From Myceligenerans indicum (lineage in GTDB: Bacteria > Actinomycetota > Actinomycetes > Actinomycetales > Cellulomonadaceae), in the NCBI RefSeq assembly GCF_016742955.1, contig NZ_JABBYC010000001.1, positions 62,001 through 126,000 on the forward strand: a stretch of 64,000 bases of DNA. The letters run 5' to 3'. The translations under genes were made by a program, and so were the position numbers. Below the pieces are notes generated by a model. The model was not told where the DNA came from, did not search any database, and worked only from the letters and a program-made list of their open reading frames with translations. Of the stretch, positions 10,161 to 18,631 are shown piece after piece (the first letter of the stretch is position 1; each line of letters begins with the position of its first letter).

Positions 10161-11057
10161 ATGTCCATCTACCTGAACAAGGACAGCAAGATCATCGTCC
10201 AGGGCATCACCGGCGGCATGGGTGCCAAGCACACCGCCCTGATGCTCGACTCCGGCGCCACGATCGTGGGCGGCGTGAACGCCCGCAAGGCCGGCACGAC
10301 GGTGCAGCACAAGGACCACGAGGGCAACGACGTCACCCTCCCGGTGTTCGGCACGGTCAAGGAGGCCATGGCCGAGACCGGTGCGGACGTCTCCGTCGTG
10401 TTCGTGCCGCCGGCGTTCACCAAGGACGCGTGCATCGAGGCCATCGACGCGGGCATCGGCCTGCTCGTGGTCATCACCGAGGGCGTGCCCGTGCAGGACT
10501 CGGCGGAGGTCTTCGCCTACCTGCAGGGCAAGGAGACCCGGATGATCGGCCCGAACTGCCCGGGGATCATCACGCCCGGCGAGTCGCTCGCCGGCATCAC
10601 CCCGCACACCATCACGGGCAAGGGCCCGATCGGTCTCGTGTCGAAGTCCGGCACGCTGACCTACCAGATGATGTACGAGCTGAAGGACTACGGCTTCTCC
10701 ACCGCCATCGGCATCGGCGGGGACCCGGTCATCGGCACCACGCACATCGACGCCCTCGAGGCCTTCGAGAACGACCCGGAGACCAAGGCGATCGTGATGA
10801 TCGGCGAGATCGGCGGCGACGCCGAGGAGCGTGCCGCCGCGTACATCAAGGAGCACGTCACCAAGCCGGTGGTCGGCTACGTCGCGGGCTTCACCGCCCC
10901 CGAAGGCAAGACCATGGGTCACGCGGGCGCCATCGTGTCCGGCTCCGCCGGCACCGCGGCAGCCAAGAAGGAGGCCCTGGAGGCCGTGGGCGTCAAGGTC
11001 GGCAAGACCCCCTCCGAGACGGCGGACCTCATGCGGGAGATCCTGAAGACCGTCTGA
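10161..11057 (+). CDS. sucD: Succinate-CoA ligase alpha subunit
   Basis: Alpha subunit of succinyl-CoA synthetase, 298 residues (usual about 290-300). The CoA-binding Rossmann fold opens with [27 protein letters not shown] and [12 protein letters not shown] are ligase-domain motifs. The phosphorylated histidine is in MGHAGAIV, at about residue 254. It carries the nucleotide-independent half of the reaction and pairs with SucC. The operon ends at a long perfect hairpin at 11095-11170. Confidence 0.97.
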   Translation: MSIYLNKDSKIIVQGITGGMGAKHTALMLDSGATIVGGVNARKAGTTVQHKDHEGNDVTLPVFGTVKEAMAETGADVSVVFVPPAFTKDACIEAIDAGIGLLVVITEGVPVQDSAEVFAYLQGKETRMIGPNCPGIITPGESLAGITPHTITGKGPIGLVSKSGTLTYQMMYELKDYGFSTAIGIGGDPVIGTTHIDALEAFENDPETKAIVMIGEIGGDAEERAAAYIKEHVTKPVVGYVAGFTAPEGKTMGHAGAIVSGSAGTAAAKKEALEAVGVKVGKTPSETADLMREILKTV

Positions 11058-11094
11058 CGAGACGGCCCTCCCGGGAGCGATCCCGGACCGCCCG

Positions 11095-11170
11095 GCGCCG
11101 TGGTCGGTCGTTCGGCGTGTGGTCGGTCAAGTGATCGACCGACCACACGCCGAACGACCGACCACGGCGC
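11095..11170 (+). terminator. 34-bp perfect inverted repeat after sucD
   Basis: Left arm 11095-11128 and right arm 11137-11170 are exact reverse complements with an 8-nt loop (11129-11136). Each arm contains the 9-mer TGGTCGGTC twice as a direct repeat (or its complement), giving a register-shifted alternative fold. There is no U-tract, which is common for actinobacterial terminators. It is unusually long for a simple terminator and could act in both orientations. Confidence 0.75.
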
Positions 11171-11293
11171 GGAGCCCCCAGCCGCCCTGCTTGTCTCGTT
11201 CCGGCGAAGTGTGCCTGACGTCTCACGGCGCGGCGGCCGACGCGCCGGGGGCGCTGCTCCCCGAGCCGCTGCGGGGCGGGTGAGGATGGGACG

Positions 11294-12637
11294 GTGAGTG
11301 CACCAACCCGGGGCCGGGCCGTGTCCCGGTTCGGCCCGGCTCGCCGGCCACGTCCGGAGACTCGCCCGCGTCCCGGCACCCGGTCGCGCGCGACCGGCCG
11401 TCCGCGAACCGTCGACGCCGAGACCGACGGCGATGTCACCCGGCGCGTCGAGACCGTCGCCGACGGCATCTCGGGAGTCCTCTCGGCCGTTCAGGCCGCC
11501 ATGCTGTCGCTCGCCGTGGTCGTGCTCCCGGCGTTCCTGGCACGCATCGCCTCGACCGCCTCCGGATCGGGTACGGGCGACGGCCAGACCTGGCGGACCC
11601 CGGCGGAGATCGCGTCGGCGATCTGGCTGCTCGGGCACGGCGTGCCGGTGACCGCGTCCGGCGCGACGGTCACGCTGGTCCCGCTCGGTCTCACGGCGCT
11701 CGCCGTGTTCGCCTGCAACGTCACGGCCCGCCACGCCGCGCGGGCGTCGCTGCGCACCTGGATCGCCGCGACCGTCGCCTACGCCACGGTGGCGACGACG
11801 GTGGCCGCCGCCGTGCCGGGCGTCGCCGGATGGTCCTTGCTCGTGGTCCCGCCGGCGGGCGCTCTGGTCGGGGGCCTCGGCTTCGGGCTCGGGACCCTCG
11901 CGCGTGCGGGCGCGCCCACGCCCGCGGAACTCGGTGATCGGCTCGACCACCTCGCACGCGGCTGGTGCCCGCCCACACTGCGCCTCGGCGCGCGGGCCGG
12001 ACTGGTGGCCACGGGGCTGCTCGCCGGCCTCGCGGCCCTTCTGGTGGGAGTGTGGGCGGTCGCCGGCCGGGCCACGTCGTCGGACATCATCCGGGGCCTG
12101 GACCCCGGCTGGACCGGGGGGATCGTGCTCGCCGTCGCGCAGCTCACACTCCTGCCCGATCTCGTCCTGTGGGCGATGGCCTGGCTCAGCGGCACGGGCT
12201 TCGCCGTCGGCTCCGGGACGAGCTTCACGCCGTTCGGTGCGGACCCCGGGCCCTTGCCCGCCGTGCCGTTGCTCGCGGCGCTGCCGGGCCAGGACTGGAC
12301 GGGGAGCTTCGCGTACGTGGTACCGCTGAGCGTCGTGGCGTGCGGGGCCGTGGCCGGGTGGTTCGCGTGGCGCCGCCTGGAACCAGGCCTGCTGCGCTGG
12401 TACGACGTCGCGGTGGTGCTGGGCGGCCTCGCTGGGGTCGCGGGCCTGCTCGTCGGCCTGCTGCAGGCGGCCGCCTCGGGTGCCGTCGGTGCGGCGCGGC
12501 TGTCCGACGTCGGCGCGACGCCATGGCTGACGGCGCTCCTGACCGCCGGCGAGATGGTTGTGGGCGCCGCGGCGGTACTCCTGCCGCACCACCTCGCGAG
12601 CCGGCCCCGCGGCGGGACGGCGGCACCGGGAACGTAG
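11294..12637 (+). CDS. PerM-like cell-division membrane protein (DUF6350)
   Basis: Polytopic membrane protein of 447 residues. After a basic, proline/arginine-rich cytoplasmic N-terminus (about 60 residues) there are roughly eight to ten hydrophobic helices, starting near VLSAVQAAMLSLAVVVLPAFLA. Segments such as WTGGIVLAVAQLTLLPDLVLW match the DUF6350 family; in mycobacteria its member PerM supports cell division (family knowledge). The position between sucCD and purN is conserved in many actinobacteria. GTG start at 11294. Confidence 0.8.
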   Translation: MSAPTRGRAVSRFGPARRPRPETRPRPGTRSRATGRPRTVDAETDGDVTRRVETVADGISGVLSAVQAAMLSLAVVVLPAFLARIASTASGSGTGDGQTWRTPAEIASAIWLLGHGVPVTASGATVTLVPLGLTALAVFACNVTARHAARASLRTWIAATVAYATVATTVAAAVPGVAGWSLLVVPPAGALVGGLGFGLGTLARAGAPTPAELGDRLDHLARGWCPPTLRLGARAGLVATGLLAGLAALLVGVWAVAGRATSSDIIRGLDPGWTGGIVLAVAQLTLLPDLVLWAMAWLSGTGFAVGSGTSFTPFGADPGPLPAVPLLAALPGQDWTGSFAYVVPLSVVACGAVAGWFAWRRLEPGLLRWYDVAVVLGGLAGVAGLLVGLLQAAASGAVGAARLSDVGATPWLTALLTAGEMVVGAAAVLLPHHLASRPRGGTAAPGT

Positions 12638-12640
12638 GAT
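12635..12640 (+). promoter_or_regulatory. purN: Leaderless promoter element of purN
   Basis: TAGGAT ends exactly 6 nt before the GTG start of purN, with no Shine-Dalgarno between. It overlaps the TAG stop of the preceding gene, so purN may have its own leaderless transcript. Confidence 0.5.
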
Positions 12641-12646
12641 CTTGGC

Positions 12647-13291
12647 GTGCAGACTCCGTCCGGTCATGCGATCGAAACCAGCTCCGCCTCCCGGCTCGTC
12701 GTCCTCGCCTCGGGCGGGGGATCCAACCTCGCCGCGCTGCTCGCCGCGCACGACGACCCCGCCTACGGGGCACGGGTGGTCGGGGTCGTCACCGACCGTC
12801 CCGGCGCCGGCGCACTCGACCTGGCGCAGGCGGCGGGAGTCCCCTCCGCCGTCGTGGCCATGAAGGACTTCGAGGACCGCGCCGCCTGGAACCAGGGGAT
12901 CGCCGACGCCGTCCGGGTCTTCCGTCCGGACTGGCTGGTCCTGGCCGGGTTCATGCGGATCCTGGCACCGGAGTTCCTGCGCCGCTTCGAGGGGCGCGTC
13001 GTGAACACCCATCCCGCGCTGCTGCCGTCGTTCCCCGGCGCGCACGGCGTGCGCGACGCGCTCGCCCACGGCGTGCGGATCACCGGCTGCACGGTTCACC
13101 TGGTGGACGACGGCGTCGACACCGGCCCCATCCTCGCCCAGGCGGCCGTGCCCGTGCACGACGGCGACGACGAGTCGGCCCTGCACGAACGCATCAAGGT
13201 CGCCGAGCGGGCGCTGCTCGTGGACACGGTGGGACGCCTCGCGCGCGAGGGGCTGTACGTCGCCGGGCGGCACGCCACGATCGGAGGGTGA
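12647..13291 (+). CDS. purN: Phosphoribosylglycinamide formyltransferase
   Basis: Third step of purine synthesis: formylation of GAR with 10-formyl-THF. 214 residues. ASGGGSNLAALLA near the N-terminus binds the substrate phosphate; VVNTHPALLPSFPGAHG holds the catalytic Asn and His, and HLVDDGVDTGPILAQ holds the catalytic Asp. GTG start 9 bp after the perM-like stop, downstream of a TAGGAT leaderless signature. In many actinobacteria purN is directly followed by purH; here a BCCT transporter gene intervenes. Confidence 0.96.
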   Translation: MQTPSGHAIETSSASRLVVLASGGGSNLAALLAAHDDPAYGARVVGVVTDRPGAGALDLAQAAGVPSAVVAMKDFEDRAAWNQGIADAVRVFRPDWLVLAGFMRILAPEFLRRFEGRVVNTHPALLPSFPGAHGVRDALAHGVRITGCTVHLVDDGVDTGPILAQAAVPVHDGDDESALHERIKVAERALLVDTVGRLAREGLYVAGRHATIGG

Positions 13292-13358
13292 TCCGGCCTG
13301 GGCCCACGGACCCGTTCCGGTCCACCCGTGGTCCCGTTCGCCGCGCGCACCGGTCACG

Positions 13359-13465
13359 TCTTGATCAAGATTGACCGTGGTGACGCCACGGAGAGCGGGT
13401 GCGGGTGAATGTTCTCGTTAGCGTGAGTGGCTGTTTGGTCAGAATGCTTTCGAGAACAAGGAAGG
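13359..13465 (+). promoter_or_regulatory. Control region of the BCCT transporter gene
   Basis: 13359-13370 is a perfect 12-bp palindrome TCTTGATCAAGA, related to the sites before sucC and icd but without their two central bases. TAGCGT at 13419-13424 is a plausible -10. GTTCTCG (13411-13417) and CGAGAAC (13451-13457) are exact reverse complements; the second copy abuts the ribosome-binding site AAGGAAGG (about 13458-13465). If transcription starts near 13431 the first copy is not transcribed, so the repeat is more likely a protein site than an RNA hairpin. Confidence 0.4.
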
Positions 13466-13469
13466 TCGT

Positions 13470-15143
13470 ATGGCTGTCGACCAGCAGGTGTCCGTATCCG
13501 ACGTACCCGAGGCGCCGCCCGGTCGCAGCAGATTGGTCGCAGCACCACGGGTCTTCTATCCGGCCGCTGGGATCCTGTTGTTGTTCGTGCTGGCCACGGC
13601 GATCTTCCCCGAGTGGATGGGGAGCTGGATCTCGGCCGCGAACGACACCGTGGTCGCCGAGCTCGGCTGGTGGTACATCGGGGTCGTCGCGTTCTTCGTC
13701 TTCTTCTCCCTGTGGCTCGCCCTCTCGCCGATGGGAGCCATCGTGCTCGCCAAGGACGACGATGACGAGCCGGACTTCTCGCTCGGCTCCTGGTTCGCGA
13801 TGCTCTTCGCGGCCGGCATGGGCATCGGCCTCGTCTACTGGGGCGTCGCCGAGCCGCTGAGCCACTACTCCGCCGTGCCGCCGGGCGAGCCCGGAGCCAC
13901 CGCCGCCCAGGCGGCCAAGTCCGCGATGAACGTCACGTTCCTGCACTGGGGCCTGCACGCCTGGGCCATCTACGTGGTGGTCGGTCTCGCCATCGCCTAC
14001 TCCGTGCACCGCCGGGGCAACCCGATCTCGATCCGCTGGGCCCTCTACCCGCTGCTCGGCAACAAGATCCGCGGCTTCTGGGGCGACGTGATCGACGTCA
14101 TCGCCATCCTCGGCACGCTCTTCGGCGTCGCGACGTCGCTCGGCATCGGCGTCAGCCAGATCGGCGCCGGCCTCGGGTACCTGGGGATGGTGGAGCTCGA
14201 CGAGGAGGGCAATCCTGCCACCTGGCTGCTGGTCGGCCTCATCGTCGTCATCACCTCGATCGCCCTCGTCTCGGTGGTCACCGGTGTGGACAAGGGCATC
14301 AAGTGGCTCTCCAACGCCAACATGGGCCTGGCGATCGCCCTCGTGGTCTTTGTCCTCGTGGTCGGCCCCACCGTGTTCATCTTCAGCGACTTCCTCACGC
14401 AGATCGGTTCGTACCTGACGAACTTCTTCGCGCTGACGTTCAACGCCCGGCCCTTCACCGAGGGCGGCAAGGAGTGGCTGGGCGGCTGGACCACCTACTA
14501 CTGGGGCTGGTGGATGAGCTGGGCACCCTTCGTGGGCGTGTTCATCGCGCGCATCTCCAAGGGACGGACGGTCCGCGAGTTCGTGTTCGGCGTGCTGCTC
14601 GTGCCGACCATCGTGACGTTCCTGTGGTTCTCCGTGATGGGCGGCAGCGGCCTGTACCGCGAACTCTTCGGCGCGGGCGGCCTCGTGGGTGCCGACGGCG
14701 CGGTGAACTCGAACACGGCCCTGTTCCAGCTCCTGGACGGGTTCCCGATCTCAGCCGTGACCAGCACCGTCGCCGTCTTCCTCATCGTGATCTTCTTCGT
14801 CACGAGCTCCGACTCCGGGTCGTTCGTGGTCGACATGCTCGGCTCCGGCGGCGACCCCAACCCGCCCGTGTGGAGCCGGGTGTTCTGGGCCACGATGGAG
14901 GGCGCCATCGCCGCCGTCCTGCTGTGGGTCGGGCTCCAGGCCGCGGCGGACGGCCTCGACGTCAACCCCCTCGGCGCGTTGCAGACCATGGCGATCCTGC
15001 TGGCCCTGCCGTTCAGCATCGTGATGCTCATGATGTGCGCGGCGACCGCGAGAGCGCTGCTCGCCGAGCAGCGGATCCGGGAGCGCAAGCAGCGCCGCTG
15101 GTTCGCGGGCCAGATCGCCGACCAGATCAGGAACGGGTCCTGA
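13470..15143 (+). CDS. BCCT-family betaine/choline/carnitine transporter
   Basis: Secondary transporter of the betaine-choline-carnitine family, usually Na+ or H+ driven uptake of osmoprotectants. 557 residues, about twelve membrane helices. Family motifs: [38 protein letters not shown] and the signature [20 protein letters not shown]. The C-terminal tail is short and basic ([10 protein letters not shown]), as in osmosensing members. ATG 13470 has AAGGAAGG just upstream. Followed by a perfect terminator at 15147-15182. It splits the purN-purH pair and is probably an independent unit. Confidence 0.94.
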   Translation: MAVDQQVSVSDVPEAPPGRSRLVAAPRVFYPAAGILLLFVLATAIFPEWMGSWISAANDTVVAELGWWYIGVVAFFVFFSLWLALSPMGAIVLAKDDDDEPDFSLGSWFAMLFAAGMGIGLVYWGVAEPLSHYSAVPPGEPGATAAQAAKSAMNVTFLHWGLHAWAIYVVVGLAIAYSVHRRGNPISIRWALYPLLGNKIRGFWGDVIDVIAILGTLFGVATSLGIGVSQIGAGLGYLGMVELDEEGNPATWLLVGLIVVITSIALVSVVTGVDKGIKWLSNANMGLAIALVVFVLVVGPTVFIFSDFLTQIGSYLTNFFALTFNARPFTEGGKEWLGGWTTYYWGWWMSWAPFVGVFIARISKGRTVREFVFGVLLVPTIVTFLWFSVMGGSGLYRELFGAGGLVGADGAVNSNTALFQLLDGFPISAVTSTVAVFLIVIFFVTSSDSGSFVVDMLGSGGDPNPPVWSRVFWATMEGAIAAVLLWVGLQAAADGLDVNPLGALQTMAILLALPFSIVMLMMCAATARALLAEQRIRERKQRRWFAGQIADQIRNGS

Positions 15144-15146
15144 GCC

Positions 15147-15182
15147 CCGCCGGGAGGTGGCCATCGAGCCACCTCCCGGCGG
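15147..15182 (+). terminator. Hairpin terminator of the BCCT gene
   Basis: Perfect 15-bp stem, arms 15147-15161 and 15168-15182, loop of 6 nt, starting 3 bp after the stop codon. It separates the transporter from the purH riboswitch leader. Confidence 0.8.
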
Positions 15183-15189
15183 ACGGTAC

Positions 15190-15300
15190 GATCGTTCCGG
15201 TCGTGACTGGCGAGGGTGGGACACCACCGGGGAGCGGCCGGGCCCGCCCGAGGCGGGCCGCTGCCCGCGATGCGCGCCGCCCGCCTGGGTGCCAGGGTTG
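15190..15300 (+). ncRNA. ZTP (pfl-type) riboswitch upstream of purH
   Basis: The leader carries the two conserved halves of the ZTP/ZMP riboswitch. The 5' half reads GACTGGCG (15205-15212), then GGTGG..ACCACC flanking a short loop, then GGGGAGC (about 15229-15235). The 3' half reads GCCGCCCGCCTGGG (about 15276-15289). Between them is a GC-rich linker hairpin, 8-bp arms 15241-15248 and 15252-15259. ZTP riboswitches sense AICAR phosphates, the PurH substrate, and commonly precede purH (family knowledge). A TACGAT hexamer at 15187-15192 could be the -10, placing the transcript start at the aptamer edge. No clear terminator follows, so translational control is likelier. Identified by eye. Confidence 0.82.
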
Positions 15301-15336
15301 TCCCGCGAATCCCGCATGGATGAGGAGAACCTTCTG

Positions 15337-16971
15337 ATGTCCGGTGCCCCCACTGCCCCCGATGTCCAGCTCGCCGACGACGCGCAGCGCCCCGTGCGCC
15401 GCGCGCTGCTGAGCGTCTACGACAAGACCGGCCTGGAGGACCTCGCGACCGCGCTGCACGGCGCGGGCGTCGAACTGGTCTCCACCGGCTCCACGGCCCA
15501 GCGCATCGCCGACGCCGGGATCCCCGTGACGCGCGTCGAGGAGCTCACCGGCTTCCCCGAGTGCCTGGAGGGCCGCGTCAAGACGCTGCACCCGCGCGTG
15601 CACGCCGGCATCCTCGCCGACACCCGCAAGCAGGACCACCTCGACCAGCTCGCCGACCTGGACATCGCGCCGTTCGAGCTCGTCGTCGTCAACCTCTACC
15701 CGTTCGCGGCGACCGTGGCCTCGGGCGCCGAGCCGGACGCCGTCGTCGAACAGATCGACATCGGCGGCCCGTCCATGGTCCGCGCCGCCGCGAAGAACCA
15801 CCCCAGCGTCGCCGTCGTCGTCGACCCGGCCCGGTACGGCGACGTGGCCGCCGCCGTGGCTGCCGGCGGCTTCACCTTCGCCCAGCGCAAGGCGCTCGCG
15901 GCGGCCGCGTTCGCGCACACCGCGGAGTACGACGTGGCGGTGGCGGAGTGGTTCGCGCGCAAGTACGTCCCCGGGGCGCAGGACGACGGCGCGTGGCCGG
16001 CCTTCGCGGGACGCACCTGGACGCTGACCACACCGCTGCGGTACGGCGAGAACCCGCACCAGGGCGCCGCCCTCTACGGCGACGGCACCGGCGGTCTGGC
16101 GGGCGCCGAGCAGCTGGGCGGCAAGGAGATGTCCTACAACAACTACCAGGACACGGACGCCGCCTGGCGTGCCGCCTGGGACCACGCCGAGCCAGCGGTC
16201 GCGGTCATCAAGCACGCGAACCCCTGCGGGATCGCGGTCGGCTCGGACGTCGCGCAGGCGCACCGCCGGGCGCACGCGACGGATCCGGTGTCGGCCTTCG
16301 GCGGCGTGATCGCGGTCAACCGCGAGGTGTCGGTGGCCATGGCGGAGCAGGTGACCGAGGTGTTCACCGAGGTGATCATCGCGCCCGGGTACGAGGACGG
16401 CGCGGTCGACGTGCTGCGGCGCAAGAAGAACCTGCGCATCCTGGCGTGCGAGGAGCCTGGCGGGCGCGACCGGGGAACGGGTCCGGCCCCGATGGAGCTG
16501 CGGCCGGTGAGCGGCGGGGTGCTGGTGCAGGAGCGCGACACCTTCCAGGCCGACGGCGACGACGTGGCGTCCTGGACCCTTGCCGCGGGGAAGCCCGCGG
16601 ACGATGCCACCCTCGCCGACCTGGCGTTCGCCTGGAAGGCGGTGCGGGCAGCCAAGTCGAACGCGATCCTGCTCGCGCACGACGGCGCCGCCGTCGGCAT
16701 CGGGATGGGACAGGTCAACCGTGTCGACTCCTGCCGTCTCGCGGTGGAGCGGGCCAACACGCTCGCCGAGGGCGAGGAGCGGGCCCGGGGCGCCGTGGCC
16801 GCGTCGGACGCGTTCTTCCCCTTCGCCGACGGGCTTCAGGTGCTGCTCGACGCCGGTGTCCGCGCCGTCGTCCAGCCCGGTGGGTCGATCCGTGACGAGG
16901 AGGTCGTCGAGGCGGCGAAGGCCGCCGGGATCACGATGTATCTCACGGGGACCCGCCACTTCGCCCACTGA
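15337..16971 (+). CDS. purH: Bifunctional AICAR transformylase / IMP cyclohydrolase
   Basis: Last two steps of IMP synthesis. 544 residues. N-terminal MGS-like cyclohydrolase domain ([41 protein letters not shown]) and C-terminal transformylase domain ([14 protein letters not shown] with the catalytic Lys-His, [27 protein letters not shown]). ATG 15337 is preceded by GAGGAGAA; ATG 15316 is in frame but has no such site, and the ORF upstream of it is riboswitch. Control by the ZTP riboswitch makes expression respond to accumulation of its own substrate. Confidence 0.97.
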   Translation: MSGAPTAPDVQLADDAQRPVRRALLSVYDKTGLEDLATALHGAGVELVSTGSTAQRIADAGIPVTRVEELTGFPECLEGRVKTLHPRVHAGILADTRKQDHLDQLADLDIAPFELVVVNLYPFAATVASGAEPDAVVEQIDIGGPSMVRAAAKNHPSVAVVVDPARYGDVAAAVAAGGFTFAQRKALAAAAFAHTAEYDVAVAEWFARKYVPGAQDDGAWPAFAGRTWTLTTPLRYGENPHQGAALYGDGTGGLAGAEQLGGKEMSYNNYQDTDAAWRAAWDHAEPAVAVIKHANPCGIAVGSDVAQAHRRAHATDPVSAFGGVIAVNREVSVAMAEQVTEVFTEVIIAPGYEDGAVDVLRRKKNLRILACEEPGGRDRGTGPAPMELRPVSGGVLVQERDTFQADGDDVASWTLAAGKPADDATLADLAFAWKAVRAAKSNAILLAHDGAAVGIGMGQVNRVDSCRLAVERANTLAEGEERARGAVAASDAFFPFADGLQVLLDAGVRAVVQPGGSIRDEEVVEAAKAAGITMYLTGTRHFAH

Positions 16972-17019
16972 CTCAGGGAAGAGCCCAACTCGGGAAAAGC
17001 CCAACTCGGGAAAAGCCGG
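16972..17019 (+). repeat. Short tandem repeat after purH
   Basis: About three copies of a 16-nt unit, actcgggaaaagccca, the first slightly diverged (actcagggaagagccca), starting at the purH stop. Each copy contains the mini-dyad CCCAACTCGGG. No gene is seen in it; it may be replication slippage or part of the transcription end. Confidence 0.7.
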
Positions 17020-17060
17020 AACAGGTGCCTTATCAGGCGATGGCGATACCATCCCGCGTC

Positions 17061-18089
17061 ATGGCCCAGAATCCCCCCGCCGAGCCTGACGACACTTCTG
17101 ACGAGGACGCCGAGACCGAGCTGGATCCTGAGCCGGACGCCGAGGACGCGCCGGACGCCGACGGCGATGCCGAGCCGGATGCGGAGCCAGACGCGGAGCC
17201 GGACGCCGAGCCGGCCCGGGTCTCGGCCCGGACGGGGTGGGTGGTGGCCGCCTTCCTGCTGTTCTGGCCGCTGGCCGTCCCTGCGTTGGTCCAAGCGGTC
17301 AGGGCGGCACGGGAGGCGGCTGCCGGCCAGGTCGGCGGGGCTCGGACCGCATCTCGTCGCGCGCTGGGTTTCGCCGTGGCCGCGATCTGCACCGGGACCG
17401 TGATCCTGGCCGGCTCCGCCGCGGCGGTCGTCATGGCCCCCGCCTGGCTCCCGGGTGGTGCCGCGGAGTACGTGCCGCCGGCCCTCGCCGAGATGGCGGG
17501 AGTCGCGGTCGCGGACCCGGAGCGTCCGGCGAACGCCACGGCAGGAGGGGACCCGGACGCTCCCGCGTACCCCGGCACACCGGGCGGTACGGGGGAGCAG
17601 TTCGACATGCTCCCGACACCGGGCACCTCCGAGGGCGAGGACCTCGCCCGGTGGTGGGCGACCGAGGGGCAGGAGGCCACCGACGATCCCTCGCGCACCA
17701 AACCCGTCGACCTCGAACGTGGCGACTGTCTCGACACCGAGGCGGTGGACGGCGTCGCGGTCCTGTACTGGATCCCCGTGGTGCCGTGCGACGAACCGCA
17801 CAACGGTGAGGTCTTCGGCGTCACGCTGCTGGACGACTCGCTGGGCTCGGGATCGGCCGCCGCCACGCACGGCGATGCTCCGACGCAGAGCCGGCTCTGG
17901 GAGGCGGCGGACGGCTTCTGCTATCCGGAGTTCGACGAGTTCGTCGGTGAGCCGTGGGCGGCCTCCCAGCTGACGTACTGGCCGGTTGCCCCGTCCCAGG
18001 AGAGCTGGGAGGAGGGCGATCGCAAGGTGGCCTGCATCGTCGAGTCGGCCGACCCGGTCACGGGAACCCTCGCGGGCGCCGGACGTTGA
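17061..18089 (+). CDS. Membrane protein with septum-formation-like extracytoplasmic domain
   Basis: 342 residues from ATG 17061. An acidic low-complexity N-terminus (about 50 residues with repeated EPDA units at 17167-17214) is cytoplasmic. Two hydrophobic helices follow (WVVAAFLLFWPLAVPALV and ALGFAVAAICTGTVILAG), a DUF4190-like arrangement, then a Pro/Gly/Thr linker and a C-terminal domain with RGDCLDTEAVDGVAVLYWIPVVPCDEPHNGEVFG, which matches the actinobacterial septum-formation domain. Role in division is family-based inference. A TACCAT hexamer ends 8 nt before the ATG. Starts at 17025 and 17040 are possible but give no better context. Confidence 0.72.
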   Translation: MAQNPPAEPDDTSDEDAETELDPEPDAEDAPDADGDAEPDAEPDAEPDAEPARVSARTGWVVAAFLLFWPLAVPALVQAVRAAREAAAGQVGGARTASRRALGFAVAAICTGTVILAGSAAAVVMAPAWLPGGAAEYVPPALAEMAGVAVADPERPANATAGGDPDAPAYPGTPGGTGEQFDMLPTPGTSEGEDLARWWATEGQEATDDPSRTKPVDLERGDCLDTEAVDGVAVLYWIPVVPCDEPHNGEVFGVTLLDDSLGSGSAAATHGDAPTQSRLWEAADGFCYPEFDEFVGEPWAASQLTYWPVAPSQESWEEGDRKVACIVESADPVTGTLAGAGR

Positions 18090-18095
18090 GCGGGG

Positions 18096-18542
18096 TCAGC
18101 CGATCGGTGCCACGACGGCCAGGACGCCGATGAGGACGGCCGCGGTCATGTACATGACGACGTCGAGGCTCCGGGTCCGGATCGCCAGACCGGCCGGGCC
18201 CGGACCGCGCAGCACCGCGCGGAACGTCCCGGCGACCGCGAGCGTCACGGCGATCCCGAGGGATCCGGCGCGGCCGCCGATCACGAGACCGAGGAGCAGC
18301 GAGGCCAGGACACCGGCGAGCAGCCACCAGACCGCGCGGGTGTTCCTGCGCGAAGGGTGCTCCGCGTCCAATGGATCCTCCTCGGCCGCACGATCACCGG
18401 CACGCTCGGGGGACGAGGTGCCGTCGTTCCAGCCTGCCTCGTCCGCGCGCTGTCGCCAGTCGGGCGCGACGAGCGTCGTGGTGCCTCCTCCGGCCTCCGC
18501 CTGGTGGGGCTCGCTGCCGGCCGAAGTCCTGCTGAGATCCAC
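18096..18542 (-). CDS. DUF3017 small membrane protein
   Basis: About 148 residues from the GTG at 18542 (VDLSRTSAG). The N-terminal half is polar and probably cytoplasmic; the C-terminal half has three hydrophobic helices (WWLLAGVLASLLLGLVIGG, SLGIAVTLAVAGTFRAVLRG, VVMYMTAAVLIGVLAVVAPIG) with LAIRTRSLDV between the last two, as in DUF3017. In Streptomyces the family sits between folD and mdh, and mdh is 3 kb away here. The TTG at 18599 would extend it by 19 residues with atypical codons, so I prefer 18542. Convergent with the preceding gene, 6 bp apart. Function unknown. Confidence 0.7.
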   Translation of the reverse strand: MDLSRTSAGSEPHQAEAGGGTTTLVAPDWRQRADEAGWNDGTSSPERAGDRAAEEDPLDAEHPSRRNTRAVWWLLAGVLASLLLGLVIGGRAGSLGIAVTLAVAGTFRAVLRGPGPAGLAIRTRSLDVVMYMTAAVLIGVLAVVAPIG

Positions 18543-18631
18543 GCGGCAGAGCCTACCGGCGAAACAGGCAGATCCGGACCACCCGTAACCATGCTGCAAC
18601 CACCCCGGCCGATCCCGGCTACGGTGGGTCC

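Noticed and set aside
10919-13357. 812-codon ORF on the minus strand across perM-like and purN genes
   Set aside because: Shadow frame; the translation has the Arg/Gly/Glu-rich look of antisense high-GC DNA.
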